Shown here: positions 24,667 through 31,880 of the stretch, in pieces | How positions within the stretch are numbered: position 1 is the stretch's first letter | How the letters are laid out: every line of letters begins with the position of its first letter | From: Nocardioides sp. URHA0020 | GTDB taxonomy: Bacteria > Actinomycetota > Actinomycetes > Propionibacteriales > Nocardioidaceae | Assembly: GCF_000620705.1 (NCBI RefSeq) | Contig: NZ_KK211172.1 | Location: forward strand, 196,963-260,962 | Length of the DNA stretch: 64,000 nt | Reading direction: 5' to 3' | The notes under the pieces: generated by a model | What the model saw: the letters and a program-made list of their open reading frames with translations, nothing else | The model's database searches: none | Told to the model about the DNA's origin: nothing | Translations under genes and position numbers: made by a program

Positions 24667-24696
24667 GGCAATAGCCTTGATTGGCCTTGCATAAGG
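24665..24696. promoter_or_regulatory. Candidate operator: two dyads over the satD-like promoter
   Basis: Two short palindromes, AAGGC-AATA-GCCTT (24665-24678) and CCTT-GCAT-AAGG (24685-24696), with GCCTTG repeated 10 bp apart. The second dyad overlaps a -35 candidate TTGCAT (24687-24692), which is 17 bp from the -10 TAGCCT. The stretch is AT-rich compared with its surroundings. Autoregulation by the HTH protein downstream is inferred. Confidence 0.55.
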
Positions 24697-24715
24697 TTAT
24701 TTCCTGAACTAGCCT
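24687..24715 (+). promoter_or_regulatory. Promoter of the satD-like gene
   Basis: TTGCAT (24687-24692), 17-bp spacer, TAGCCT (24710-24715); the ATG follows 6 nt later, so the transcript should be leaderless. Confidence 0.6.
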
Positions 24716-24721
24716 CGATCC

Positions 24722-25324
24722 ATGCCTGAGCCTGTCGTGGTCCTCACCGTGGACCAGCGCGGGAGCCGGACCGGACCGGACCTGATCCCCGCGATGCTCG
24801 CCGGGCTCGCCGACCTGCCGGTGCGGCTGGCCTTCGAGCGCACGGTCGGCGACGAGCTCCAAGGCGTGCTCGACGACGGCGCCGCCCTCGCCGACGCGCT
24901 GCAGCGCCTGCTGCGCGCCGACGCGTGGAACATCGGCGTCGGGATCGGACCGGTCGAGGAGCCCCTCCCCGACCACACCCGCGCCGGGCGAGGAGCGGCG
25001 TACCTCCACGCCCGCTCCGCGGTGACCGCGGCCAAGAACAGTCCGTGGCACACCCGGGTCTGCGGCGACGACCCCGCCGCCCGGGCGCTCGAGACCACGA
25101 TCTGGCTCTGGGCGGCCGTGCTCGCGCGCCGCAGCACCCGCGGCTGGGAGGTCGCCGACCTCGCCGCCGAGGGCCTGTCGTACGCCGAGGTCGGGGAGCG
25201 GCTCGGCATCAGCCAGTCGGCGGTGAGCCAGCGCGCCCAGGCCGCCGGCATCGTCGAGAGTCGCCGGGCCCACGAGCTGGTCACCACGCTCACCACGCAC
25301 CTGCTCGGGAAGGACCTGCCATGA
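24722..25324 (+). CDS. SatD-like helix-turn-helix protein
   Basis: A 200-aa protein. The N-terminal 130 residues (VVLTVDQRGSRTGPD, FERTVGDELQGVLDD, IGVGIGPVEEPLP, AGRGAAYLHAR) resemble the SatD family. Residues about 140-180 form a helix-turn-helix (GLSYAEVGERLGISQSAVSQR). It probably binds DNA and may control its own operon through the upstream dyads. The next gene, a DUF3307-like membrane protein, starts 12 bases downstream; the pair is a recurrent neighbourhood by my recollection. SatD homology is a recognition call without a search. Confidence 0.65.
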   Translation: MPEPVVVLTVDQRGSRTGPDLIPAMLAGLADLPVRLAFERTVGDELQGVLDDGAALADALQRLLRADAWNIGVGIGPVEEPLPDHTRAGRGAAYLHARSAVTAAKNSPWHTRVCGDDPAARALETTIWLWAAVLARRSTRGWEVADLAAEGLSYAEVGERLGISQSAVSQRAQAAGIVESRRAHELVTTLTTHLLGKDLP

Positions 25325-25336
25325 ACGAGGACCACC

Positions 25337-25963
25337 ATGTCGGCTGAGAACTGGGGTGCGCTGACGCTCGTGCTGCTGGGCTTCGGCGTGCTGTCCGGCG
25401 TCGCCGCCTGGCCGACGTCCGGGCGGCGGACCTGGGCTCCGGTGACGCTGCTCCTCCTGGCCGCGGCCGCGGTCGTCGCGGCCGCCCCCGACCAGGTCGA
25501 GATCGACGGCCGGTGGGTGACCACCGTGCTGGTCGGCCTGGGCGGCGCCCTGGCGATCGCCGGCGGCGGACCGCTGACCGCGCTCGTCTTCGACCTCGTC
25601 GACCGGCGCGAGCCCACCACCCAGCCGCCCGCCCAGCCGCCCGCCCAGCCGCCCACCCAGCCGCCCGCCCCGCCCACGACCCACCCGCCCGCCCCGTCGC
25701 TCGAGCAGGCCGGCCGCGTGCTGCGCGGCGGCGCCTGGATCGGGGCGCTCGAGCGGGTCGCCATCTTCGCGACGCTGGTCGCCGGGTGGCCCGAGGGGCT
25801 CGCGGTCGTGCTGGCCCTCAAGGGGCTGGGCCGCTACCCCGAGCTCCGGGCGGCGGAGGTCGGCGTACGCACCGGAGCCGCCGAGCGCTTCATCATCGGC
25901 ACCTTCACCAGCGTCCTGTGGGCCTGCGCGTGCGCCGGCGTCGTGGCGCTTCTGCTGCGCTGA
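25337..25963 (+). CDS. Membrane protein with DUF3307-like C-terminus
   Basis: A 208-aa protein. Three N-terminal TM segments (about 8-25, 33-50, 62-85) are followed by a cytosolic-looking Pro/Gln/Thr-rich linker (about 92-120) made of repeated QPPA units. The C-terminal part has two TM segments and the motifs LERVAIFATLVAGWPEG, ALKGLGRYPEL and AERFIIGTFTS, which resemble the end of DUF3307 proteins. The start is ATG 25337. It is coupled to the SatD-like gene. The function is unknown. The DNA of the linker is a tandem CAGCCGCCCGCC repeat (about 25621-25690), prone to length change. Confidence 0.62.
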   Translation: MSAENWGALTLVLLGFGVLSGVAAWPTSGRRTWAPVTLLLLAAAAVVAAAPDQVEIDGRWVTTVLVGLGGALAIAGGGPLTALVFDLVDRREPTTQPPAQPPAQPPTQPPAPPTTHPPAPSLEQAGRVLRGGAWIGALERVAIFATLVAGWPEGLAVVLALKGLGRYPELRAAEVGVRTGAAERFIIGTFTSVLWACACAGVVALLLR

Positions 25964-25990
25964 CCATCCAGGCGTGGAATCCTGACCGAC

Positions 25991-27868
25991 GTGGAGACGC
26001 TCGCGGTCCGGCTCGCCAACGCCGTCGCCCGGCGTGCCGATGCCGGCTGGTCCGGCGCCGCGACGGCCGAGGCCGCGCTGGCGGCGCTCAGCCCCGCCAC
26101 CCCCGACGTCGACCTCGAGGCGGCCCTGGGCACGCTCGCCCACCAGTTCGGGCTCTCCCCCACCGACGCGGCCATCCTCGAGGTCGTCACGCTGGCCGAC
26201 CAGAGCGTCAGCGGACACCTCCTGCTGGGGCTGCTCTCGGGTGACGCGGGACCGGCGCGGCCCAGCGTCGCGGTCGCCCTCGAGGTCGCCGGCCTCCCGG
26301 CCGACGCCGCCTCCGCGCACGCCCACCTGAGCCCGCGCTCACCGCTCGTCCACTACGGCCTGCTCGACACCTCGGGCACCGACGTGCTGCTCAGCCGCCG
26401 GGTGGTGCTGGCCGACCGGGTGGCCGCCTTCGTGGCCGGCGACGACCTCCCGCCGCAGCGGGTGCTGACGCTCCTGCTCGACGCCGTGCCGGTCGAGGTC
26501 GAGGGCACCGACCTGGTGGCGGCCGCGCTCGGTGCCGGGCAGCGCCTGGTGTGGGTGCACGCCCCCGGCGGTGGCGCCGGCGCGGCGATGGCGACCGCGG
26601 CGTGCCGGCGGCTCGGCGTGGCCCACCTGGTCGCCGACCTGGCCCGCCTGGACCCGGCCGCGCCGGTCGAGCAGGCGACGCTGGAGATCCTGCTCGAGGG
26701 CGGCCTGGCCGGCAGCGTCGTCGTGCTGGTCGGGGCCGAGCGCGCCCGGGTGGACGTCTACACCCGCTCCGCGGTCCCGGTGGTCGCGGTCAGCGCCGAG
26801 CCGTGGGACCCGCAGTGGCCCGCCGACCTCCCGCTCACGGTGCCGGCGCCCCGGCTCTCGGTGGCCGAGCGCCAGGCGCTCTGGACGCCGCTGCTGGGCG
26901 ACGCCGCGGCCGGCAAGGAGGTCAGCGGGATGCCGCTGACCCCCGAGCAGATCGCGATCGTCAGCCGGCACGCCACGACGACCGCCACGCTGCACGGCGA
27001 GGACACCGTCACCGCCGAGCGCGTACGGCGATCCGCACGGGAGCTGAGCCGCGGGCGGAGCGTGCGCGCCAACGCAGGCTCCTCGGTGACGCTCGACGAC
27101 CTCGTGCTGCCGCCGGCGGCGCTCGGCGAGGTCCAGCGGCTGCTCGACTGGGCGCGCTACCGCGACGAGGTCACCGCGATGGGGCCGCTGCACGGCAAGG
27201 GCGGCAAGGGGATCGGCATCTGCGCGCTCTTCTCCGGCCCGCCCGGCACCGGCAAGACGCTCGCCGCCCACGTGGTCGCCGACTCGCTCGGCATGGACCT
27301 CTACCAGGTCGACCTCTCCTCGATCGTGGACAAGTACATCGGCGAGACCGAGAAGAACCTCGAGCGCGTCTTCGTCGAGGCCGAGGCCACCAACGCCGTG
27401 CTGTTCTTCGACGAGGCCGACGCGCTCTTCGGCTCGCGCTCGGAGGTCAAGGACGCCAAGGACCGCTACGCCAACCAGGAGATCGCCTACCTGCTGCAGC
27501 GGATGGAGCAGTTCGACGGCATCACGGTGCTCGCGAGCAACCTGCGGGGCAACATCGACCCCGCGTTCGCCCGCCGGCTGCACTTCATGGTGGCCTTCCC
27601 CGAGCCCGACGAGCCCACCCGGCGCCGGCTCTGGACCCACCACCTCGACGCGCTCGCCACCGACCCGGACGACCCGGTCGACGTCGAGCGCCTGGCCGCG
27701 GCGGTCGAGCTCGCCGGTGGCGACATCCGCAACATGGTCCTCACGGCGGTCTACGCCTCGGTCGCCGAGGGGGTCCCGCTCGGGATGCGCCACGTCACCG
27801 ACTCCGTGCACCGCGAGCACCTCAAGCTCGGCCGGCGCCCTCCCAGCGGCCTCCCGGCCCGGTCTTGA
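25991..27868 (+). CDS. AAA+ ATPase with a degenerate first AAA domain (eCIS-associated type)
   Basis: A 625-aa ATPase. The C-terminal AAA+ domain has Walker A SGPPGTGKT (415-423), Walker B LFFDEADALF (471-480) and an SRH region with two arginines (DPAFARRLHF, 523-532). The N-terminal half holds a second AAA-like fold with a broken P-loop (APGGGAGAA, 191-199), so it is probably inactive. This layout, next to a DUF4157 gene, matches the ATPase of extracellular contractile injection system loci. There it is thought to act in assembly or disassembly; that role is inferred. GTG 25991 starts 27 bases after the upstream stop. No tail, sheath or baseplate gene is nearby. Confidence 0.8.
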   Translation: METLAVRLANAVARRADAGWSGAATAEAALAALSPATPDVDLEAALGTLAHQFGLSPTDAAILEVVTLADQSVSGHLLLGLLSGDAGPARPSVAVALEVAGLPADAASAHAHLSPRSPLVHYGLLDTSGTDVLLSRRVVLADRVAAFVAGDDLPPQRVLTLLLDAVPVEVEGTDLVAAALGAGQRLVWVHAPGGGAGAAMATAACRRLGVAHLVADLARLDPAAPVEQATLEILLEGGLAGSVVVLVGAERARVDVYTRSAVPVVAVSAEPWDPQWPADLPLTVPAPRLSVAERQALWTPLLGDAAAGKEVSGMPLTPEQIAIVSRHATTTATLHGEDTVTAERVRRSARELSRGRSVRANAGSSVTLDDLVLPPAALGEVQRLLDWARYRDEVTAMGPLHGKGGKGIGICALFSGPPGTGKTLAAHVVADSLGMDLYQVDLSSIVDKYIGETEKNLERVFVEAEATNAVLFFDEADALFGSRSEVKDAKDRYANQEIAYLLQRMEQFDGITVLASNLRGNIDPAFARRLHFMVAFPEPDEPTRRRLWTHHLDALATDPDDPVDVERLAAAVELAGGDIRNMVLTAVYASVAEGVPLGMRHVTDSVHREHLKLGRRPPSGLPARS

Positions 27869-27928
27869 CCAGACCAGAAATGCGGGCCGTCCCGGGCCGT
27901 TCGTGAGACTCGGAGCGCGCGTGGGTAG

Positions 27929-27934
27929 CACAAT
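27929..27934 (+). promoter_or_regulatory. -10-like element CACAAT of the DUF4157 gene
   Basis: CACAAT lies 6 nt before the GTG at 27941, in the 72-base gap after the ATPase gene. Confidence 0.35.
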
Positions 27935-27940
27935 CGCTGC

Positions 27941-29974
27941 GTGACCGGCCCTACCCACGCCACCCAGGAGGCGGAGCAGTCCGTCCCGCAGGTGGAGGCG
28001 GCCGCACCCGCCCTGGCTGCGGGCGCACCCGTGCCCCTGATGGTCGGCCACGCGGAGGACCGCGCCGAGCGCGACGCGGACGTGATGGCGGACACCGCTC
28101 TCGGCCGACTGCGCCGCCTCGAGGGCGACACGCACTCGCACGGTCCCGGCTGCGACCACGCGCAGATCCGGCGCAGCGCCGCGCCCCCGAGCGGTGCTCC
28201 GGTGGTCGGCTACGAGGGCGGCGCCCTCGACTCCGGCACCAGCTCGGCGATCGAGTCCAGCCGCGGTAGCGGGCGGCCGCTGGATGCCGACGTACGCCGG
28301 CGCATGGAGACCGCGTTCTCGCGCGACTTCTCCGCCGTGCGCATCCACGACGGCGCCCGGGCCGCCCAGCTCAACACCGCCGTCTCGGCCACGGCGTTCA
28401 CCACCGGCAAGGACATCTTCTTCGGGAGCCGGCAGTACGCACCGGGCACCGCGGGCGGTGACCGCGTCCTCGCCCACGAGCTCGCGCACACCCTGCAGCC
28501 CGAGAGCGGCGCCCGCCGGATCGCGACCGGCCCCGGGGTCTCACCGCGGGCGCACGACGCGATCGTGCGCGGGGTCGCGGCCTCGCAGACCGTGCGGCGC
28601 GGGTTCATGGACTACTTCCGCAAGAAGCCGGCCGCGGCGCCCGCCGCGGCACCCGCGCCGGCCGCCGGCGGTCCGGGCCCCGCCCAGGTCAACAACTTCA
28701 TGCCGCCACCCGTGGCCGCCGCGTCGGCACCCGCGGCCTTCAAGGGCAAGGGTGGCTCGATGCCGTCCACGAAGGTCGAGGGCGTCAAGGGCGGTGTCGT
28801 CGGCGGCGTCGTCGGCGGCGCCCAGGCGGCCGGCACCTTCGGTGCGGCGGCGGCGCCGATGCTGGGCGGTCTCACCGGTGGGGCAGCGGGCCTGCTGACC
28901 ACCGGCGACGCCCTCATGGGTCTCAACAACGCCTATGACATGACGGCCGAGAGCGCCGACTACCACGACGAGGGCATGTGGAACCTCGCCGGACGCAAGG
29001 GTCAGAACCAGGGCATGCAGGCGCTCACCGGTGCCGCGAGCATGGCCAAGGGCGGCGTCGAGATGGGCTACCTCGCCAGTGCCGGCAGCAGCAACGTCGC
29101 GAAGTCCATGGCCCTGGGTGCGGGCAACGCGACGCTGGGCGTCGCCGCCGGTGGGCTCGGCGTGGCCGTCGGCTCCCTCCAGACCGCGCAGGGTCTGTGG
29201 CGCAGCGGCAAGGCAGTCCAGAAGCTGTGCCGGCTGACCTGGGGCCGCTCGAAGGAGATGGCCAGCGAGCGCGGCACGAGCTCCTGGAAGCCGGCCATCG
29301 TGAGCGCGGAGAAGTTCAAGCTCGGCGTCGGTGTGCTCAAGACCGCCCTGGGCGTGCTGGGCATCGCCGCGGGGGCCCTCCTCATCGTCAGCAACCCGAT
29401 CGGCTGGGGCATCGGCATCGCCGCCGCGCTCGCCGGTGGCGTGTACGCCGTCGGCAAGATCGCGGCGAAGATCTCGGACGCCAAGACCCGGACCCGGATC
29501 GCGGAGCAGATCCAGGCCGGCGGGGACGCCGACCAGGTCGTCGGCGAGGGCGGCACGAAGACCGCGTCCGAGTCGAAGAGGAACATCGCCCAGAAGACCG
29601 CCGCCACCAACAGGCGCTCCGACAAGAAGCGGGTCGGTGACAAGACCGAGGGCGAGCACCATGCCCGCAACGCCGCCATCGAGCAGGCCAACGAGGTCGC
29701 GCGGCTCGCGTCGAGCACGGCCCTGATCGCCTCGGAGATGCGGGACCGGATGCTCTGGGCCGACGACGCCGGTCAGCAGGGCGTCTGGACCGCCCTGCAG
29801 TCGGAGTCCGAGAAGCCGACCGGCGCCGCGTCGCTGCTGCCGAGCGTCGAGACCAAGGAGCTGTACGACGCGTACATGCTGCTGAGCTCGATCAACGTCA
29901 CCCGCGAGGAGGCCGTGTCGCCGACCGGCCAGGAGCTGATCGAGAAGAAGCTGTCGAAGATGGAGTCGATGTAG
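27941..29974 (+). CDS. DUF4157 protein, putative effector
   Basis: A 677-aa protein. Residues about 112-190 are a DUF4157 domain: LDADVRRRMETAFSRDFS, VRIHDGARAA and a metalloprotease-like HELAHTLQ at 179-186. Upstream is the frequent AEDRAERDADVMAD segment and a His-rich stretch (DTHSHGPGCDH). An Ala/Pro linker leads to a long region with three Gly/Ala-rich hydrophobic blocks, suggesting membrane insertion or glycine zippers. The tail is helical and charged. No signal peptide is seen. DUF4157 proteins often travel with contractile injection systems. The next gene begins 3 bases after the stop. Effector status is inferred. Confidence 0.75.
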   Translation: MTGPTHATQEAEQSVPQVEAAAPALAAGAPVPLMVGHAEDRAERDADVMADTALGRLRRLEGDTHSHGPGCDHAQIRRSAAPPSGAPVVGYEGGALDSGTSSAIESSRGSGRPLDADVRRRMETAFSRDFSAVRIHDGARAAQLNTAVSATAFTTGKDIFFGSRQYAPGTAGGDRVLAHELAHTLQPESGARRIATGPGVSPRAHDAIVRGVAASQTVRRGFMDYFRKKPAAAPAAAPAPAAGGPGPAQVNNFMPPPVAAASAPAAFKGKGGSMPSTKVEGVKGGVVGGVVGGAQAAGTFGAAAAPMLGGLTGGAAGLLTTGDALMGLNNAYDMTAESADYHDEGMWNLAGRKGQNQGMQALTGAASMAKGGVEMGYLASAGSSNVAKSMALGAGNATLGVAAGGLGVAVGSLQTAQGLWRSGKAVQKLCRLTWGRSKEMASERGTSSWKPAIVSAEKFKLGVGVLKTALGVLGIAAGALLIVSNPIGWGIGIAAALAGGVYAVGKIAAKISDAKTRTRIAEQIQAGGDADQVVGEGGTKTASESKRNIAQKTAATNRRSDKKRVGDKTEGEHHARNAAIEQANEVARLASSTALIASEMRDRMLWADDAGQQGVWTALQSESEKPTGAASLLPSVETKELYDAYMLLSSINVTREEAVSPTGQELIEKKLSKMESM

Positions 29975-29977
29975 CCG

Positions 29978-30493
29978 GTGGATCCCGCAGCAGACCCGGC
30001 GTACGAGCTCCTCGGCCTGCTGGGTGAGGAGCTCGCCTCCGGCGACGTCGACAACCGTCTGGTGGCCGCGGTCGGCGACGCGCCGGCCCAGCTGGTCATC
30101 CCGCTCGTCGCCGAGTCCGGCGAGGTCGCGATGATCAACCTCTGCTTCCTGCCCGAGCACGACCTGCCTCCGGTGCTGCAGTACATCGTGGCGCTGGAGT
30201 ACGACGTCGCGCCGCACGCGCTGGACACGACCGCGCGCTTCCTGCACCTGGTGAACTCGAGCCTCCCGCTGACCGGGTTCGAGCTCGGCGAGTCGGTCTC
30301 GGCCGTCGTCTTCCGCTACCTCCAGCCGGTGTCGATCCAGCCGCTGGTCACCGAGGTCGTCGTCTGGCCGCTGTCGATGATCTTCCACGCGGTCACCCGC
30401 TTCAGCCCGCTGATCGCTCAGGCGTGCGCGGGCGCGTCCCTGGAGGACCTGGTCTCGGGCTACGGGCTGGCCATGGCGGAGCTCTACCGCTGA
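29978..30493 (+). CDS. Small acidic YbjN/secretion-chaperone-like protein
   Basis: A 171-aa cytosolic protein, rich in Asp/Glu and without lysine. Its pattern (VIPLVAESGEVAMINLCFLP, FLHLVNSSLPLTGFELGESV, VVFRYLQPVSI) resembles YbjN/DUF1821 and the CesT-like chaperone fold: a repeated strand set with a helix in the middle. It starts GTG 29978, only 3 bases after the DUF4157 stop. Such tight coupling is usual for an effector and its cognate chaperone, or for a toxin and its immunity protein. Either reading is possible; the fold call is by eye. A terminator-like hairpin follows. Confidence 0.6.
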   Translation: MDPAADPAYELLGLLGEELASGDVDNRLVAAVGDAPAQLVIPLVAESGEVAMINLCFLPEHDLPPVLQYIVALEYDVAPHALDTTARFLHLVNSSLPLTGFELGESVSAVVFRYLQPVSIQPLVTEVVVWPLSMIFHAVTRFSPLIAQACAGASLEDLVSGYGLAMAELYR

Positions 30494-30496
30494 CGA

Positions 30497-30522
30497 CCGG
30501 CGCCGGCAGGATCAGGCGCCGG
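30497..30522. terminator. Bidirectional terminator between the chaperone-like gene and the M16 protease
   Basis: CCGGCGCC (30497-30504) pairs with GGCGCCGG (30515-30522) around a 10-nt loop, between two convergent stop codons. Confidence 0.65.
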
Positions 30523-30530
30523 GTGGGGGC

Positions 30531-31880
30531 CTAGGCCGGGCCGACGATCGCGAGGATCTCGGGCCGACCGAAGACCTCGCGGGCGACGTCGCGCACCTGC
30601 TCGACGGTCACGCCGTCGATGCGGCGCATCACCTCGTCGATGCCGAGCAGCTCGTCGTGGACCAGCTCGGCCTTGCCGATGCGCGACATCCGGGAGGCGG
30701 AGTCCTCCAGGCCGAGCACCAGGCCGCCGCGCAGCTGCCCCTTGCCGCGGGCGAGCTCCTCGGCGGTGATCCCGTCGTGGGCCACCTTCGCCAGCTCCTC
30801 GCGGACCACGGCGAGCACGTCGTCGAGGCGATTGGGCAGGCACCCGACCGAGACCCCGACGAGGCCGGAGTCGGCGTGGTGGGAGGAGAAGGAGAAGACC
30901 GAGTACGCCAGCCCCCGGTGCTCGCGCACCTCCTGGAAGAGCCGGCTCGACGTGCCACCACCGAGGGCGGTGTTGAGGACGCCCAGCGCGAAGCGGCGGT
31001 CGTCGTCGCGGCGCAGGCCCTCCATGCCGAGCACCAGGTTGACCTGCTCGAAGGGGCGGGTCGCCTCGATCTGGCCCGGACGGATCCGCTTGCGGGCGCC
31101 GTGACGGGGGGCGACCGGAGCCTCCTCGACGTCGAGCCAGCCGTTGCGCCCGAACGCCGCCTTGACCTGACGGACGACGGCGTTGTGGTCGACGTTGCCG
31201 GCCGCGGCCACCACGATGTTGGCCGGTCGGTAGTGCCGGAGGTAGAAGCGGTGCACCTGGGCCCGGGTCAGGGCTGCGATCGAGGCCTCGGTGCCCGCGA
31301 TGCCGCGGCCCAGCGGCGAGTCGCCCCAGGCCTGCTCGGCGAAGAGGTTGTGGACGACGTCGTCGGGGTCGTCGTCGTGCATCGCGATCTCGTCGAGGAT
31401 CACGTCACGCTCGGCCTCGACGTCCTCGGGCGCCAGGGTCGAGCCGGTGATCATGTCGCCGAGCACGTCGACGGCCAGGGGCAGGTCCTCGTCGAGGACG
31501 CGGGCGTGGAAGCAGGTGTACTCCTTCGACGTGAAGGCGTTGAACTCCCCGCCGACGGCGTCGAGGGCCACCGAGATGTCCAGGGCCGAGCGCTCCGGCG
31601 TGCCCTTGAAGAGCAGGTGCTCGAGGAAGTGCGAGCACCCGTGCAGGGCGGGCGACTCGTCGCGTGATCCGACCCCGACCCACACCCCGATCGCGGCGGA
31701 GCGGACGCCCGCCTGCTGCTCGGTGATGATGCGCAGCCCGCTGCGCAGCGTCGTACGCCGGACCAGCGAGGTCACCTGTCCGGCCGCGTCGCGCTCGGTG
31801 ACGAGCGTGCGCGTGGTCTGAGAAGGCGTCGACCCGCCCGAAGAAGCCTTCGGGCGGGTCGACGATGGAGCCTTGGTCAC
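30531..31880 (-). CDS. M16-family zinc metallopeptidase (PepR-like)
   Basis: A 449-aa inverzincin protease. The HxxEH motif is HFLEH at 84-88 within GCSHFLEHLLFKGT, with the distal Glu in the DVEAERDVILDEIAMHDDDP segment and the family R/Y region GLAYSVFSF. The usual neighbour of pnp in actinobacteria; it may degrade small peptides. GTG 31880 overlaps the pnp stop (GTGA). The first 40 residues are low-complexity and are encoded over a perfect 16-bp hairpin, so GTG 31775 (VTSLVRRTTL...) is a credible alternative start. Confidence 0.92.
   Translation of the reverse strand: MTKAPSSTRPKASSGGSTPSQTTRTLVTERDAAGQVTSLVRRTTLRSGLRIITEQQAGVRSAAIGVWVGVGSRDESPALHGCSHFLEHLLFKGTPERSALDISVALDAVGGEFNAFTSKEYTCFHARVLDEDLPLAVDVLGDMITGSTLAPEDVEAERDVILDEIAMHDDDPDDVVHNLFAEQAWGDSPLGRGIAGTEASIAALTRAQVHRFYLRHYRPANIVVAAAGNVDHNAVVRQVKAAFGRNGWLDVEEAPVAPRHGARKRIRPGQIEATRPFEQVNLVLGMEGLRRDDDRRFALGVLNTALGGGTSSRLFQEVREHRGLAYSVFSFSSHHADSGLVGVSVGCLPNRLDDVLAVVREELAKVAHDGITAEELARGKGQLRGGLVLGLEDSASRMSRIGKAELVHDELLGIDEVMRRIDGVTVEQVRDVAREVFGRPEILAIVGPA
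31828..31863 (-). terminator. Perfect 16-bp hairpin just after pnp, inside the M16 5' end
   Basis: GTCGACCCGCCCGAAG (31828-31843) and its exact complement (31848-31863) flank an AAGC loop. It begins 14 bases past the pnp stop. It could be a terminator, an attenuator or an RNase-processing site. Confidence 0.6.

Noticed and set aside
25991..30493. Complete extracellular contractile injection system
   Set aside because: Only the ATPase and DUF4157-type genes are seen. No sheath, tube, baseplate, spike or tail-fibre gene lies in the window.
24112..30493. Prophage or integrative element
   Set aside because: No integrase, transposase, tRNA target or flanking direct repeats were found; only gene orientation and content suggest an insertion.
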